Source of the DNA: an uncultured Prevotellaceae bacterium
GTDB lineage: Bacteria; Bacteroidota; Bacteroidia; Bacteroidales; Bacteroidaceae
Direction of reading: 5' to 3'
Length of the DNA: 64,000 nt
Assembly (NCBI GenBank): GCA_902800185.1
Contig: CADCDK010000007.1
Span: 107,304 to 171,303, forward strand
Shown: piece after piece, positions 1-9,423 of the stretch
How positions within the stretch are numbered: the stretch's first letter is position 1
Layout: the number at the start of each line of letters is the position of its first letter
The notes under the pieces: generated by a model
What the model was told of the DNA's origin: nothing
The model's database searches: none
What the model saw: the letters and a program-made list of their open reading frames with translations, nothing else
Program-made: the position numbers and the translations under genes

Positions 1-2269
1 TTATGCTGCTATTGAAGAGGTGGTGTTCACACTCTTCATGACGCTGGCACTGGTGTTCATCGTGGTATATGTATTCCTGCAGGATATGCGCTCAACGCTG
101 ATTCCGTTGATTGCGGTTCCTGTATCACTGGTCGGTACGTTCTTCTTCCTCAATGTGATGGGTTTCTCCATCAACCTGTTGGTGCTCTCGGCCTTGTTGT
201 TGGCCATTGCCATTGTGGTGGACGATGCCATTGTGGTGGTAGAGGCCGTACATGCCAAGCTCGACCAAGGATATAAAAGTTCGCTGACGGCTTCCATCGA
301 TGCCATGAATGAAATATCGGGCGCAATCATCTCCATCACGCTGGTGATGGCTTCGGTGTTCATTCCTGTCTCGTTCATGGGTGGCACAAGCGGAACCTTC
401 TATCGTGAGTTCGGTGTGACGATGGCTGTGAGCATCTTCATCTCGGCCTTGAATGCCCTGACACTCTCACCAGCTCTTTGCGCCATTTTCCTGAAACCGC
501 ACGATGCGGAGGGACACGAGCGCAAGATGTCGGTTGTTGACCGTTGGCATATGGGCTTCAACGTGGCATACGAGAAAGTGATGGGCAGATACAAGAACAG
601 TGTAGAGAAACTGGTTCACAAGCCCGTACTCATCATCGTTGGTGTAGTGGCGGGTATTGCGGCCCTTGTCGTTACCATGTCAACGACCAAGACGGGACTT
701 GTGCCCGACGAGGATACCGGTACGATATTCTGTACCATTTCCATGCCTCCTGCAACGTCGGAGGCTCGCACCAAGCAAGTGGTACATCAGGTGGACTCCA
801 TTCTTTCCGAGATTCCTGCCATCAAGAACCGTGAACAGATTCAGGGTTATAACTTTATTGCCGGTGCCGGTTCGGATCAGGGTACCTTTATCATCAAGCT
901 GAAGCCGTTTGAGGAGCGTCAGAAAGGTCTTTGGTGGAAAATCAGTGGATTGTGGGAAGGAGATGGCATTTATCGCTTCTTCATCAATCCTTATGAGGCA
1001 ACAGGTGTCTTGGCGCAAATCTATCTGAAGACGGCCCATATCAAGGATGCCCAAATCCTGGCTTTCTCACCACCTATGATTCCTGGCTTCTCGGCCAACT
1101 CGGGTATCTCAATGGTGATGCAGGACCGTACGGGTGGAGACCTGAATAAGTTCTTCGGCATTGTCAAGGACTATCTGGCAGAACTGAACAAGCGTCCTGA
1201 ATTCCAGACGGCCATGACTTCGTATAACCCCAACTATCCGCAGTACATGGTAAACGTTGATGTTGCCAAGTGTAAACAAGCTGGCATTTCGCCCACTACC
1301 GTGCTTTCTACCTTGCAAGGCTATTATGGTGGACTCTATGCCTCGAACTTTAACAGCTATGGTAAGCTGTATCGTGTGATGATTCAGGGCACCCCTGATT
1401 CACGCATGACGCCGGAGTCAATGAATAGTATATATGTACGCACGCCCGCGGGAATGGCTCCTATTCAGGAATTCTGTCATCTGGACCGCGTGTATGGTCC
1501 GATGAATATCAGCCGTTTCAACCTGTACACCAGTATCAACGTGACGGCAACGGTGGCTGACGGCTATTCCACAGGTGAGGCTTTGAAGGCTGCTCAGGAG
1601 GTGGCTGCCGAGATGCTGCCCACAGGCTACTCTTACGACTATCAGGGTCTGACGCGTGAGGAGGCAAAGGCATCGAATACCACAGCCATCATCTTCCTGC
1701 TGTGCTTCATCTTTATCTATCTGATTCTGTCGGCACAGTACGAGTCGTATATCCTGCCGCTGTCGGTAGTACTCTCCGTGCCCTTCGGACTGGCTGGCTG
1801 TTTCCTGTTTACGATGATGTTTGGTCATTCCAACGACATCTACATGCAGATTTCGTTGATTATGCTGATTGGTCTGTTGGCGAAGAATGCTATTCTGATT
1901 GTGCAGTTTGCTTTGGAACGCCGACAGCTCGGTATGGCCATCTCATGGTCTGCCGTGTTGGGTTCGGCAGCACGTCTGCGTCCTATTCTGATGACCTCGC
2001 TTGCTATGGTTATTGGTCTGTTGCCAATGATGTTTGCCAGTGGTGTGGGTAAGAACGGTAACCAGACACTGGGTGCGGCAGCTGTGGGCGGTATGCTCAT
2101 TGGTACACTCTGTCAGCTGTTTGTCGTGCCGACCCTGTTCGTGCTCTTCCAGAGTCTGCAGGAGAAGATTCGCCCGATGGTCTTCAATGACGATGTGAAC
2201 GAAGAGGCTGCAGCCGAACTGGAGCAGTACGCTCATGGTAAACCTGTAGAATATGTAGTGGAGGAATAA
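1..2269 (+). CDS. RND efflux transporter permease, AcrB/HAE1 type (5' end off window)
   Basis: Inner-membrane proton-driven drug or detergent exporter; only the C-terminal ~755 residues are in the window, and the frame is open to the left edge, so the start is missing. Visible are the fourth-helix acidic pair in the motif VVDDAIVVVEA, a block of hydrophobic helices, a long soluble periplasmic part (roughly visible residues 225-550), and a second membrane block starting IIFLLCFIFIYLILSAQYES with the conserved lysine in GLLAKNAILIVQ. These are the proton-relay residues of the AcrB family. The stop lies 4 nt before the gene for the outer membrane channel, so the two belong to one operon, presumably with a membrane fusion protein upstream outside the window. 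Substrate cannot be told from sequence. Confidence 0.95.
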   Translation, partial: YAAIEEVVFTLFMTLALVFIVVYVFLQDMRSTLIPLIAVPVSLVGTFFFLNVMGFSINLLVLSALLLAIAIVVDDAIVVVEAVHAKLDQGYKSSLTASIDAMNEISGAIISITLVMASVFIPVSFMGGTSGTFYREFGVTMAVSIFISALNALTLSPALCAIFLKPHDAEGHERKMSVVDRWHMGFNVAYEKVMGRYKNSVEKLVHKPVLIIVGVVAGIAALVVTMSTTKTGLVPDEDTGTIFCTISMPPATSEARTKQVVHQVDSILSEIPAIKNREQIQGYNFIAGAGSDQGTFIIKLKPFEERQKGLWWKISGLWEGDGIYRFFINPYEATGVLAQIYLKTAHIKDAQILAFSPPMIPGFSANSGISMVMQDRTGGDLNKFFGIVKDYLAELNKRPEFQTAMTSYNPNYPQYMVNVDVAKCKQAGISPTTVLSTLQGYYGGLYASNFNSYGKLYRVMIQGTPDSRMTPESMNSIYVRTPAGMAPIQEFCHLDRVYGPMNISRFNLYTSINVTATVADGYSTGEALKAAQEVAAEMLPTGYSYDYQGLTREEAKASNTTAIIFLLCFIFIYLILSAQYESYILPLSVVLSVPFGLAGCFLFTMMFGHSNDIYMQISLIMLIGLLAKNAILIVQFALERRQLGMAISWSAVLGSAARLRPILMTSLAMVIGLLPMMFASGVGKNGNQTLGAAAVGGMLIGTLCQLFVVPTLFVLFQSLQEKIRPMVFNDDVNEEAAAELEQYAHGKPVEYVVEE

Positions 2270-2273
2270 GGAT

Positions 2274-3668
2274 ATGAAGAAACTGAATATAGTATTAGTA
2301 GGTCTTGCGGCTGTCGTGCTGACGGGCTGTAAGAGCCTCTACGGAAAATATGAGCGTCCAGATGTGAATACGGAAGGAATCCTGCGCGATCCTGTTTCGC
2401 TGACCGATACCTTGACGGGCGAGGCTGGGGACACTTTTGGCAATCTGCCTTGGCGCAGCGTATTTACCGATGCTCGATTGCAACAGCTTATAGAGACGGC
2501 ACTTGCCAGTAATCCCGATTTGCTGAATGCTGCCCTTAACGTAAAGATGTCCGAGGCACAGCTGAAAGCTTCCCGTCTGGCTTTCCTGCCGCAGTTCTCG
2601 TTCACCCCGCAGGGTACGATTGCTTCATGGGACGGGCAAAAGGCAACGAAGACCTATCAGCTTCCCATTGCTGCCTCGTGGAATGTGGATCTCTTTGGAA
2701 ATCTGCTCTCTCAGAAACGATCTGCTCAGGTGGCGTTGCTGGCATCGAAGGATTATCAGATTGCTGTGCAGGCAAGTATCATCTCGGGTGTCGCCAACAT
2801 GTACTATACGCTGTTGATGCTCGACTCGCAGATGAAGGTCATCACCGACATGGAACAGCTTACCAAGGAAACATGGGAGACCATGAAAGCTTTGAAGGAA
2901 ACCCGTGTGGGCTATCGCTCTACGTCGGTGCAGAGTGCCGAGGCTAACTATTATTCTGTGCAGACACAACGCATTGACATCCAGCGACAGATTCGCGAGG
3001 TAGAGAACTCTCTCTCGCTCCTGCTCGGACAGCCGGCACAGACCATTGCCCGTGGAAAACTCGAAGAGCAAAACCTGCCTTCTGAGTTCTCATTGGGCGT
3101 AGGCATCCAACTGCTTGCCAACCGTGCCGATGTGCATGCCGCAGAAATGCAGCTTGCCCAGTGCTTCTATGGCATAGAAACAGCTCGCAGTCGTTTCTAT
3201 CCGCAGCTGACCATCTCGCCCACGGGAACGTTCACCAACAATAGTGGTGCAGGCATTGTCAATCCCGGCAAGTGGCTTCTCTCGGCCGTGGGCAGTCTGA
3301 CACAGCCCATCTTCATGAGAGGACAGCTCACAATGGGACTGAAAGTGGCCAAAGCCCAATATGAACAGGCTTACAACTCTTGGCAGAATGCTGTGCTCTC
3401 TGCAGGAAGTGAAGTCTCCAATGCTTTGGTGCAGTATAACTCGTCTGACGAGAAGAGTCGCATTGAGGCAGAGCAAATTAAGGTGCTGGAGCAAAACGTG
3501 AAGGATACACGTGAGCTTTTCACCAGTTCTGGTAACAGCACCTATCTGGAGGTTATTCAGGCACAGAACACGCTGCTCAACGCTCAAATCTCGAAGATTA
3601 CTGACGACTTCAACAAGATGCAGGCGGTGGTTAGTCTCTATCAGGCATTAGGCGGAGGAGCGAAGTAA
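2274..3668 (+). CDS. Outer membrane efflux lipoprotein, TolC/OprM (NodT) family
   Basis: Outer membrane channel partner of the upstream RND pump. The 464-residue product begins with a lipoprotein signal: MKK, a hydrophobic stretch, then the lipobox LTGC with Cys at about residue 19. The body has the two repeated alpha-helical halves typical of outer membrane efflux proteins, with Ala/Gln/Leu-rich helices (for example LLNAALNVKMSEAQLKASR near residue 80 and its counterpart in the second half), and ends in VVSLYQALGGG, a usual C-terminus of the NodT subfamily. It starts 4 nt after the pump gene and uses no obvious promoter of its own, so co-transcription is likely. Length is normal for the family. 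Confidence 0.94.
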   Translation: MKKLNIVLVGLAAVVLTGCKSLYGKYERPDVNTEGILRDPVSLTDTLTGEAGDTFGNLPWRSVFTDARLQQLIETALASNPDLLNAALNVKMSEAQLKASRLAFLPQFSFTPQGTIASWDGQKATKTYQLPIAASWNVDLFGNLLSQKRSAQVALLASKDYQIAVQASIISGVANMYYTLLMLDSQMKVITDMEQLTKETWETMKALKETRVGYRSTSVQSAEANYYSVQTQRIDIQRQIREVENSLSLLLGQPAQTIARGKLEEQNLPSEFSLGVGIQLLANRADVHAAEMQLAQCFYGIETARSRFYPQLTISPTGTFTNNSGAGIVNPGKWLLSAVGSLTQPIFMRGQLTMGLKVAKAQYEQAYNSWQNAVLSAGSEVSNALVQYNSSDEKSRIEAEQIKVLEQNVKDTRELFTSSGNSTYLEVIQAQNTLLNAQISKITDDFNKMQAVVSLYQALGGGAK

Positions 3669-3718
3669 GCGAGCCAAAGCCCTTAACGACAATAAATAAA
3701 CGATTACTGAAATATATT

Positions 3719-4504
3719 ATGGCAAGCGAAATAAGTCCAAGAGCAGAAGTCAGTCCCAAAGCAAAGATTGGCAATAACTGCAAGATATTCCCTTTCGTCT
3801 ATATTGAAGACGACGTAGTCATTGGCGACAATTGCATCATCTTTCCCTTTGTGAGCATCCTCAATGGAACCCGCATGGGCAACAACAATAAGGTGCATCA
3901 GGGTGCCGTGCTTGCGGCCCTTCCTCAGGATTTCAACTTTCGTGGTGAGAAGAGTGAGCTGGTGATTGGCAACTACAACATCATACGCGAGAACGTTGTC
4001 ATCAACCGTGCCACACACAGGGGAGGGCAGACGGTCATTGGCGATTACAACTTCCTGATGGAGGGTGTACACATCTCCCACGACACGAAGGTGGCTAACC
4101 ATTGCGTCTTTGGATATGGTACGAAGATTGCCGGCGACTGTCAGGTCGATAGTGGGGTCATCTTCTCTACATCAGTCATTGCAAATGCAAAGACGCGTGT
4201 GGGCGAAGGTGCGATGGTGCAGGCAGGTACGACCTTCTCCAAGGATGTTCCTCCGTTTATCGTTGCCGGTGGAAAACCGGTGGAGTATCAAGGGCCCAAC
4301 AAGACCATGATGACAGCCAAGGGGATTGACGAGAAAGTACAGAAGCACATCTCCAATGCCTATCGTCTGGTGTTCAACGGCCAGAACAGTGTCTTTGATG
4401 CTGTTCTGCAAATCAAGGATCAGGTGCCTGACAGTCCGGAGATCCAGACCATTACCCGCTTTATCGACAGCACGAAGTTAGGTATCGTGGGTAAGAACTT
4501 TTAG
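3719..4504 (+). CDS. lpxA: Acyl-ACP--UDP-N-acetylglucosamine O-acyltransferase
   Basis: Catalyses the first step of lipid A synthesis, transfer of a 3-hydroxyacyl chain to UDP-GlcNAc in the cytoplasm. The 261-residue protein is built of hexapeptide repeats forming a left-handed beta helix (residues ~1-185) followed by a helical C-terminal part. The motif VHISHD carries the catalytic His and its neighbour as in E. coli LpxA (HIAHD), and IRENVVINRATHRGG matches the acyl-binding region. In many Bacteroidetes an lpxA lies beside an lpxC-fabZ fusion; here it stands alone behind an efflux operon, 50 nt after it, so it may be a second copy or simply a relocated one. Convergent with the next gene. 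Confidence 0.9.
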   Translation: MASEISPRAEVSPKAKIGNNCKIFPFVYIEDDVVIGDNCIIFPFVSILNGTRMGNNNKVHQGAVLAALPQDFNFRGEKSELVIGNYNIIRENVVINRATHRGGQTVIGDYNFLMEGVHISHDTKVANHCVFGYGTKIAGDCQVDSGVIFSTSVIANAKTRVGEGAMVQAGTTFSKDVPPFIVAGGKPVEYQGPNKTMMTAKGIDEKVQKHISNAYRLVFNGQNSVFDAVLQIKDQVPDSPEIQTITRFIDSTKLGIVGKNF

Positions 4505-4523
4505 AAGTGAAAGATAGAATATA

Positions 4524-5309
4524 TCAATAGCTGGCGGAACAAGGAATCCCCAATGCAAGGACTCGGTCGCAAATGCGGTCGAGTTCTTCTTTTGTAGCCT
4601 TGGCAAGAGTTGGGTCGGGCGTCTCGCGATCGATGGTGTAGATCATCACCTGTTGGGGCTGTATATTTTTGACGGCTTGTAGCCAGGGATTGACAAACTC
4701 GTCGGTGGTGTTGTCGATGGCGGGAAGATGGTCGATGGTGGTTGAGCGTTTCAGGAACATGGTCTGGATGATGACGTGCCCGTTGAAGCGCTTCAGGTTG
4801 TCGATAACCTCGGAAACGTTATAGCGACCGGTGGGACGGTCGATGCTTTGGATGAATGTCTCGTCAACGGTGTCGAGCTTTTGGATGTTGTTATCCACCA
4901 GCATGAGTGCATCGTGTACGTCCTTGCGGTGCAGCATGGTAGCATTGCTCAATACCGATACTTTGGCTTCGGGGCAATATTGGTTGCGCAGACGGATGGT
5001 ATCGCTGATGATGCCGGCAAATTGCGGATGTGCCGTCGGCTCACCGTTGCCAGCAAAGGTCAGTACATCGGGTCGCATTCCTTCGGCTTGCATTTCCTTC
5101 AGTTTCTTTTCCAAAGCCGATGCCGTTTCCTCCCTCGTCGGTCGGGGCAGGGTGGGGCGGAAGTCCTTGTTGAATCCACACTCGCAATAGATGCAGTCAA
5201 AGGTACACACTTTGCCGTCGGCAGGCATGAGGTTGATGCCCAACGAGATTCCAAGTCGGCGGCTATGAACGGGCCCGAAGATTGGGGCTGGATAAATCAC
5301 TGTGCTCAT
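4524..5309 (-). CDS. Radical SAM protein, MoaA/YfkA-like
   Basis: A roughly 261-residue radical SAM enzyme of unknown substrate. The cluster-binding Cys triplet is visible as CTFDCIYC (C-x3-C-x2-C) near residue 35, followed by the SAM-contacting glycine motif FAGNGEPTAHP around residue 90; no second Fe-S domain is present. An in-frame TTG lies 12 nt further upstream, but it falls inside a TAATTTTG promoter element at 5319-5326, so the ATG at 5309 (MSTVIYPAPIFGPVHSRRLG) is the start. The sequence after the start, IFGPVHSRRLGISLGINL, is typical of a widespread conserved radical SAM family without settled function. Transcribed towards lpxA, with only 19 nt between the two stop codons. Confidence 0.85.
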   Translation of the reverse strand: MSTVIYPAPIFGPVHSRRLGISLGINLMPADGKVCTFDCIYCECGFNKDFRPTLPRPTREETASALEKKLKEMQAEGMRPDVLTFAGNGEPTAHPQFAGIISDTIRLRNQYCPEAKVSVLSNATMLHRKDVHDALMLVDNNIQKLDTVDETFIQSIDRPTGRYNVSEVIDNLKRFNGHVIIQTMFLKRSTTIDHLPAIDNTTDEFVNPWLQAVKNIQPQQVMIYTIDRETPDPTLAKATKEELDRICDRVLALGIPCSASY

Positions 5310-5318
5310 AATTGCTTG

Positions 5319-5326
5319 CAAAATTA
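5319..5326 (-). promoter_or_regulatory. Bacteroidetes -7 element of the radical SAM gene
   Basis: On the minus strand this reads TAATTTTG, a match to TAnnTTTG, about 10 nt before the ATG at 5309. No good TTTG -33 element is seen at the usual distance. Its position argues against the upstream TTG start. Confidence 0.5.
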
Positions 5327-5447
5327 AGTATTATTTCTGAATTGTAAGCACAGTTCCTGGAAAAAGCAAAGCAAGGCTATCTGTTAAATATCTGTAAATT
5401 GATGGGAAAACTCGGAAGAAGTGGGCTCCCTACTCTTAACTTTTCTG

Positions 5448-5455
5448 TACCTTTG
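5448..5455 (+). promoter_or_regulatory. Bacteroidetes -7 element for the ftsX run
   Basis: TACCTTTG followed by C, 33 nt before the ftsX ATG. The -7 element is consensus but the -33 position lacks TTTG. It is the only promoter-like site found for the ftsX-DUF3098-uppP-truB-queA-folK run. Confidence 0.5.
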
Positions 5456-5487
5456 CAGATAAATTTGGTGTATTATACCCTTTTGGA

Positions 5488-6366
5488 ATGAAGAAAAGAC
5501 GAAATAAATCCCGCAAGCATCGTGGCTTGCAGGCTGTAACGCTGTGCATCAGTACGGCGATGGTACTTGTTCTTTTAGGTTTGGTGGTGTTTGCTGTGCT
5601 CACGGGGCGCAACCTTTCTTCCTATATGAAAGAGAACCTGACGGTGACAATGATGCTCGAACAGGACATGACTGACCCCGAAGCTCGTCAGCTTTGCAAA
5701 AAGCTGCAGGCTCGCCCCTATATTAAGCAGATGCAGTATGTTAGTAAGGAGCAGGCACTGAAAGAAGGCATCGTAGAATTGGGAGCAGATCCCAGCGAGT
5801 TCGTGGGAAGCAACCCGTTTCTTTCTTCTGTGGAACTGACGCTGAAGGCAGAGTATGCCAATAGTGACTCGCTATTGTGGATAGGCAAAGAGTTGAAAGC
5901 CATACCGAAGGTGAGCGAGATCAGTTACCAGAAAGAGCTGATAGACACCGTCAACCGCAATCTTGCCAAGATATCTTTGGTGTTGTTGGTGCTGGCGGTA
6001 TTGCTCACGTTTGTTTCTTTCTCCTTAATTAATAATACGGTGCGGCTGAGTATCTATGCTCGTCGCTTCTCAATTCACACGATGAAGCTGGTGGGTGCCT
6101 CATGGCGATTCATCCGCGGTCCTTTCATGCGTCAGGCATTACTTGTCGGTTTGTTGGCATCGGTGCTTGCCTGTGGCGTGCTTGGGGGATTCATCTATGC
6201 GCTCTATTTCTATGAGCCAGAGGTGCTGATGGTGCTGACGTGGGAAGTGCTGGCTATTACAGCTGGTGCAGTATTCTTCTTTGGCATTACCATCACGGCT
6301 GTCTGCACCGCTATCTCGGTCAACAAGTTCCTGCGGATGAAGGCGGGCGATTTGTATAAGATATAA
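5488..6366 (+). CDS. ftsX: Cell division permease-like protein FtsX
   Basis: Membrane partner of the ATPase FtsE; the complex sits at the division site and controls peptidoglycan hydrolases. The 292-residue product has the FtsX plan: a basic cytoplasmic N-terminus (KKRRNKSRKHRG), one membrane helix (residues ~17-40), an extracellular domain with the conserved start YMKENLTVTMML, then three further helices (about 160-185, 210-240, 250-275). The ending FLRMKAGDLYKI is usual for Bacteroidetes FtsX. No ftsE is adjacent, as is common in this phylum. It heads a run of six same-strand genes; the neighbours DUF3098 and uppP are a conserved arrangement. Confidence 0.93.
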   Translation: MKKRRNKSRKHRGLQAVTLCISTAMVLVLLGLVVFAVLTGRNLSSYMKENLTVTMMLEQDMTDPEARQLCKKLQARPYIKQMQYVSKEQALKEGIVELGADPSEFVGSNPFLSSVELTLKAEYANSDSLLWIGKELKAIPKVSEISYQKELIDTVNRNLAKISLVLLVLAVLLTFVSFSLINNTVRLSIYARRFSIHTMKLVGASWRFIRGPFMRQALLVGLLASVLACGVLGGFIYALYFYEPEVLMVLTWEVLAITAGAVFFFGITITAVCTAISVNKFLRMKAGDLYKI

Positions 6367-6415
6367 GGAGCTTAAGGAGTTAAACAAAGAAATCATAAAA
6401 ACGAAAGATCATAAA

Positions 6416-6643
6416 ATGGAAAAAAGGAATTTGGCGTTTGGTAAGACCAACTTCATCCTGTTGGGGGTGAGCATGTTGGTTGTTATTATCGGCTTCATCC
6501 TGATGAGTGGAGGTGAGTCAACTGATGCGGCTTATGACCCGGAGATTTTTAATGCCATGCGCATCAAGGTCGCTCCTGTTGTTTGCTTCATTGGCTTCGT
6601 GTCGATGATATATGCTATTATTCATAAGCCTAAAAGCGAATAA
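6416..6643 (+). CDS. DUF3098 family small membrane protein
   Basis: A 75-residue protein with two predicted membrane helices, one in NFILLGVSMLVVIIGFILMSGG (split here by function, residues ~11-32) and one near the C-terminus (PVVCFIGFVSMIYAII), joined by a short polar loop containing a YDPEIF motif. This layout and its position between ftsX and uppP are characteristic of the DUF3098 family of Bacteroidetes; function is unknown. It lies 49 nt after ftsX and 3 nt before uppP, so it is almost surely co-transcribed, which suggests a role in envelope growth or division, but that is inference from position only. Confidence 0.88.
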   Translation: MEKRNLAFGKTNFILLGVSMLVVIIGFILMSGGESTDAAYDPEIFNAMRIKVAPVVCFIGFVSMIYAIIHKPKSE

Positions 6644-6646
6644 GAA

Positions 6647-7504
6647 ATGGATTGGATTGAAACAATTATCATTGCCGTCGTTGAAGGATTGACGGAGTTC
6701 CTGCCCGTTTCATCTACGGGACACATGATTATCACACAAAATCTCTTGGGCATTCCGCAGGGAGATCCCTTCGTTCATGCCTTCACGTTCATCATTCAGT
6801 TTGGTGCCATCCTCTCTGTGGTGTGCCTGTACTGGAAACGGTTCTTCCAGTTTGACAATACGCCCGCACCAGCAGGAAGTGGCTTGCTGATGAGATTGAA
6901 ACACAGATTCTATTTTTACTGGCTACTTGTGGTGGGAGTGTTGCCCGCAGTAGTCATTGGCTTGTTGGCCAAGAAGTCGGGACTCCTCGACTGGCTGCTC
7001 GACAGCGTGGAGGTTGTAGCCATTATGCTTGTTGCGGGTGGTGTGTTCATGCTCTTCTGTGACAAGCTCTTCAATAAAGGAAGTGAAACCAATAAAGTCA
7101 ACGAGAGACGCGCATTCAATATCGGACTCTATCAGTGTATCTCTGTCATTCCTGGTGTATCGCGTTCTATGGCGACCATCGTGGGCGGTATGACGCAGGG
7201 GCTGACTCGCAAGCGTGCTGCTGAGTTCTCGTTCTTTCTGGCAGTTCCCACGATGGCAGGCGCCACGCTGTTGGACTTGCTGGACTTGATGAAGGAAGAG
7301 ACGGCATGGGCTACCAGTCATAATATTGCCATGCTGGTGCTTGGTTGCGTTGTTGCTTTTGTGGTGGCTCTGCTTGCTATGAAGTGGTTCGTGGGATTCC
7401 TGACAAAATATGGATTCAAGGCCTTCGGCTACTATCGCATCATCGTCGGCACGATTATCATTGTACTGCTGTTGACAGGACATTCACTTGCAATGGTTGA
7501 TTGA
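6647..7504 (+). CDS. uppP: Undecaprenyl-diphosphatase
   Basis: Removes a phosphate from undecaprenyl diphosphate, recycling the lipid carrier for peptidoglycan and other surface polymers; loss gives bacitracin sensitivity. The 285-residue integral membrane protein carries both family signatures: EGLTEFLPVSSTGHM near residue 13 (catalytic Glu and Ser/His cluster) and PGVSRSMATIVGG near residue 170 (the catalytic Arg region). About eight hydrophobic segments follow the BacA pattern. The ATG is 3 nt after the DUF3098 stop, and its own TGA shares one base with the truB ATG, so translation of the two is probably coupled. Confidence 0.95.
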   Translation: MDWIETIIIAVVEGLTEFLPVSSTGHMIITQNLLGIPQGDPFVHAFTFIIQFGAILSVVCLYWKRFFQFDNTPAPAGSGLLMRLKHRFYFYWLLVVGVLPAVVIGLLAKKSGLLDWLLDSVEVVAIMLVAGGVFMLFCDKLFNKGSETNKVNERRAFNIGLYQCISVIPGVSRSMATIVGGMTQGLTRKRAAEFSFFLAVPTMAGATLLDLLDLMKEETAWATSHNIAMLVLGCVVAFVVALLAMKWFVGFLTKYGFKAFGYYRIIVGTIIIVLLLTGHSLAMVD

Positions 7505-8193
7505 TGAACTTTCAGGAAGGAACCATCTTTGCCATTGACAAGCCTTACCGCATGTCGAGCTTTGGAGCGTTGGCACACGTGCGCTATCTTATCTCCAAGA
7601 AGGTGGGCGTGAAGCGTGTAAAGACAGGGCATGCGGGTACACTGGATCCTTTGGCGACAGGTGTCCTGGTTATCTGTACGGGTAAATGTACCAAGCAGAT
7701 TGAACAGTTACAGGGACACACCAAGGAATATACGGCTACATTGCAGCTGGGGGCCACTACTGCAAGCTTCGACCGGGAACATACCGTGGATATGACGTTC
7801 CCGACCCGCCACATCACCCGTGATAGGGTGGAACAGGTGCTCCGACAGTTTGAGGGCGACATCATGCAAGTTCCGCCTGCTTATTCTGCTTGTATGGTAG
7901 ATGGGCACAGAGCTTACAAAATGGCCCGTAGAGGAGACGATGTGCAACTTGCTGCCAAGCCTGTGCACATTGACGAGATTGAACTACTCGACTTCAGTCC
8001 TGAGACCATGCAAATGAGCATCCGCGTTGTATGTGGCAAGGGTACCTATATCCGCTCATTGGCGCGCGACATCGGTCAGGCCCTTGGCAGCGGAGCCTTC
8101 CTCACTTCCCTGCGTCGCACGAGGGTGGGGGACATCCGTGTGGAAGACTGTGTGCCTTTCGACCAATTCCGAGAATGGTTAGAGAATTTATGA
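7504..8193 (+). CDS. truB: tRNA pseudouridine(55) synthase
   Basis: Makes pseudouridine at position 55 in the T loop of tRNAs. The ~229-residue product has the TruB core motif GHAGTLDPLATGVL with the catalytic Asp at about residue 48, the start FAIDKP, the substrate-loop motif QVPPAYSA and the later GTYIRSLARDIGQALG. It lacks an extended PUA domain, as short bacterial TruB proteins do. The reading frame also allows a TTG one codon earlier, but the ATG at 7504 overlaps the uppP stop (TGATG), the usual coupled arrangement, so it is chosen. Followed after 53 nt of simple repeat by queA. Confidence 0.95.
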   Translation: MNFQEGTIFAIDKPYRMSSFGALAHVRYLISKKVGVKRVKTGHAGTLDPLATGVLVICTGKCTKQIEQLQGHTKEYTATLQLGATTASFDREHTVDMTFPTRHITRDRVEQVLRQFEGDIMQVPPAYSACMVDGHRAYKMARRGDDVQLAAKPVHIDEIELLDFSPETMQMSIRVVCGKGTYIRSLARDIGQALGSGAFLTSLRRTRVGDIRVEDCVPFDQFREWLENL

Positions 8194-8200
8194 TAAATAA

Positions 8201-8243
8201 GTCCCATAGGACCCATAAGCCCCATAAGACCTATAAGACATAA
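8201..8243 (+). repeat. CCCATAAG-type simple repeat between truB and queA
   Basis: The 53-nt gap is filled by imperfect copies of a ~10-nt unit of the form CCCATAAGAC (variants CCCATAGGAC, CCCATAAGCC, CCTATAAGAC). The repeat runs up to the queA start. The same short sequence, ACCCATAAGACC, also occurs inside folK at about 9669. Confidence 0.7.
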
Positions 8244-8246
8244 GAT

Positions 8247-9413
8247 ATGAAACTATCACAATTTAAGTTTAAACTGCCCGAAGAGCTCATCGCGCTTTAT
8301 CCGCAGAGCTTGTACCGTGAGTTTGAAAACGAAGAAGGTGTCAAGGAGACCGTCCGTTTCACTCGTCGCGACGAGTGCCGCCTGATGGTGTTGCACAAGA
8401 AGTCGCAGACAATAGAAATGTTCAAGAAAGATGCCGACGGCAACCCCATTGAGGGCGAGTACTTGGACTTTCGATCCCTGATTGATTATTTTGATGAGGG
8501 TGATACCTTTATCTTCAATGATACGAAGGTGTTTCCCGCACGTCTTTATGGTACAAAGGAGAAGACCGATGCCAAGATAGAAGTGTTCCTGCTGCGTGAA
8601 CTCAATAGAGAGATGCGTCTTTGGGACGTGCTTGTGGAACCGGCTCGCAAGATCCGTATTGGTAACAAGCTCTTCTTCGATGAGAGCGGATCGATGGTGG
8701 CAGAGGTTATAGACAACACAACCAGCCGCGGACGTACCTTGCGATTCCTTTATGACTGTCCGCATGAAGAGTTCAAGCAGGAGCTGTTTGCCCTCGGTGA
8801 GGCTCCGTTACCTCGCTATATCATTGATGCGAGAGAGAATAGGCATGCTGATGCACAGGATATGGAGGATTTCCAGTGTATCTTTGCTAAAAACGAAGGA
8901 GCGGTCACTGCGCCGACATCGGGCCTCCACTTCAGTCGTGAACTGATGAAACGCATGGAAATCAAGGGGATGAACTTTGCGTTCATCACACTCCATTGCG
9001 GACTGGGCAATTTCCGTAGCATAGAGGTGGAGGACTTGACGAAACACAAGATGGACTCTGAGCAGATGTTTGTCGGGCCTGAAGCTTGTGAGATAGTGAA
9101 CAATAATAAGCGTGCCGGTCATCACATTTGTGCTGTTGGTACCAGCGTTGTGAAGGCTACAGAGACCGCAGTGGGAACGGATGGCATGCTGAAGGAGTTT
9201 GAGGGGTGGACTAACAAGTTCATTTTCCCGCCTTACGATTTCGGACTGGCTGATTCGATGGTTGCCAACTTCTATCACCCGCTTTCTACATTACTCATGG
9301 AGACAGCTGCTTTCGGTGGATACGATTTGGTAATGGAGGCCTACAGTCTGGCTGTGAAGCATCAGTATAAGTTTGGATGCTATGGAGACGCATTGCTTAT
9401 CTTGAACGATTAG
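8247..9413 (+). CDS. queA: S-adenosylmethionine:tRNA ribosyltransferase-isomerase
   Basis: Transfers and isomerises the ribosyl part of SAM onto preQ1 in tRNA to form epoxyqueuosine at the wobble position of GUN anticodons. The 388-residue product is longer than the E. coli enzyme (about 356) through extra sequence in the first 100 residues, which is normal in Bacteroidetes. Family motifs visible are the start [36 protein letters not shown]-like sequence [23 protein letters not shown]-equivalent [13 protein letters not shown] and the C-terminal [13 protein letters not shown]. It follows truB, giving two tRNA modification genes in a row, and precedes folK by 10 nt. Confidence 0.95.
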   Translation: MKLSQFKFKLPEELIALYPQSLYREFENEEGVKETVRFTRRDECRLMVLHKKSQTIEMFKKDADGNPIEGEYLDFRSLIDYFDEGDTFIFNDTKVFPARLYGTKEKTDAKIEVFLLRELNREMRLWDVLVEPARKIRIGNKLFFDESGSMVAEVIDNTTSRGRTLRFLYDCPHEEFKQELFALGEAPLPRYIIDARENRHADAQDMEDFQCIFAKNEGAVTAPTSGLHFSRELMKRMEIKGMNFAFITLHCGLGNFRSIEVEDLTKHKMDSEQMFVGPEACEIVNNNKRAGHHICAVGTSVVKATETAVGTDGMLKEFEGWTNKFIFPPYDFGLADSMVANFYHPLSTLLMETAAFGGYDLVMEAYSLAVKHQYKFGCYGDALLILND

Positions 9414-9423
9414 TTTTCTCTCA

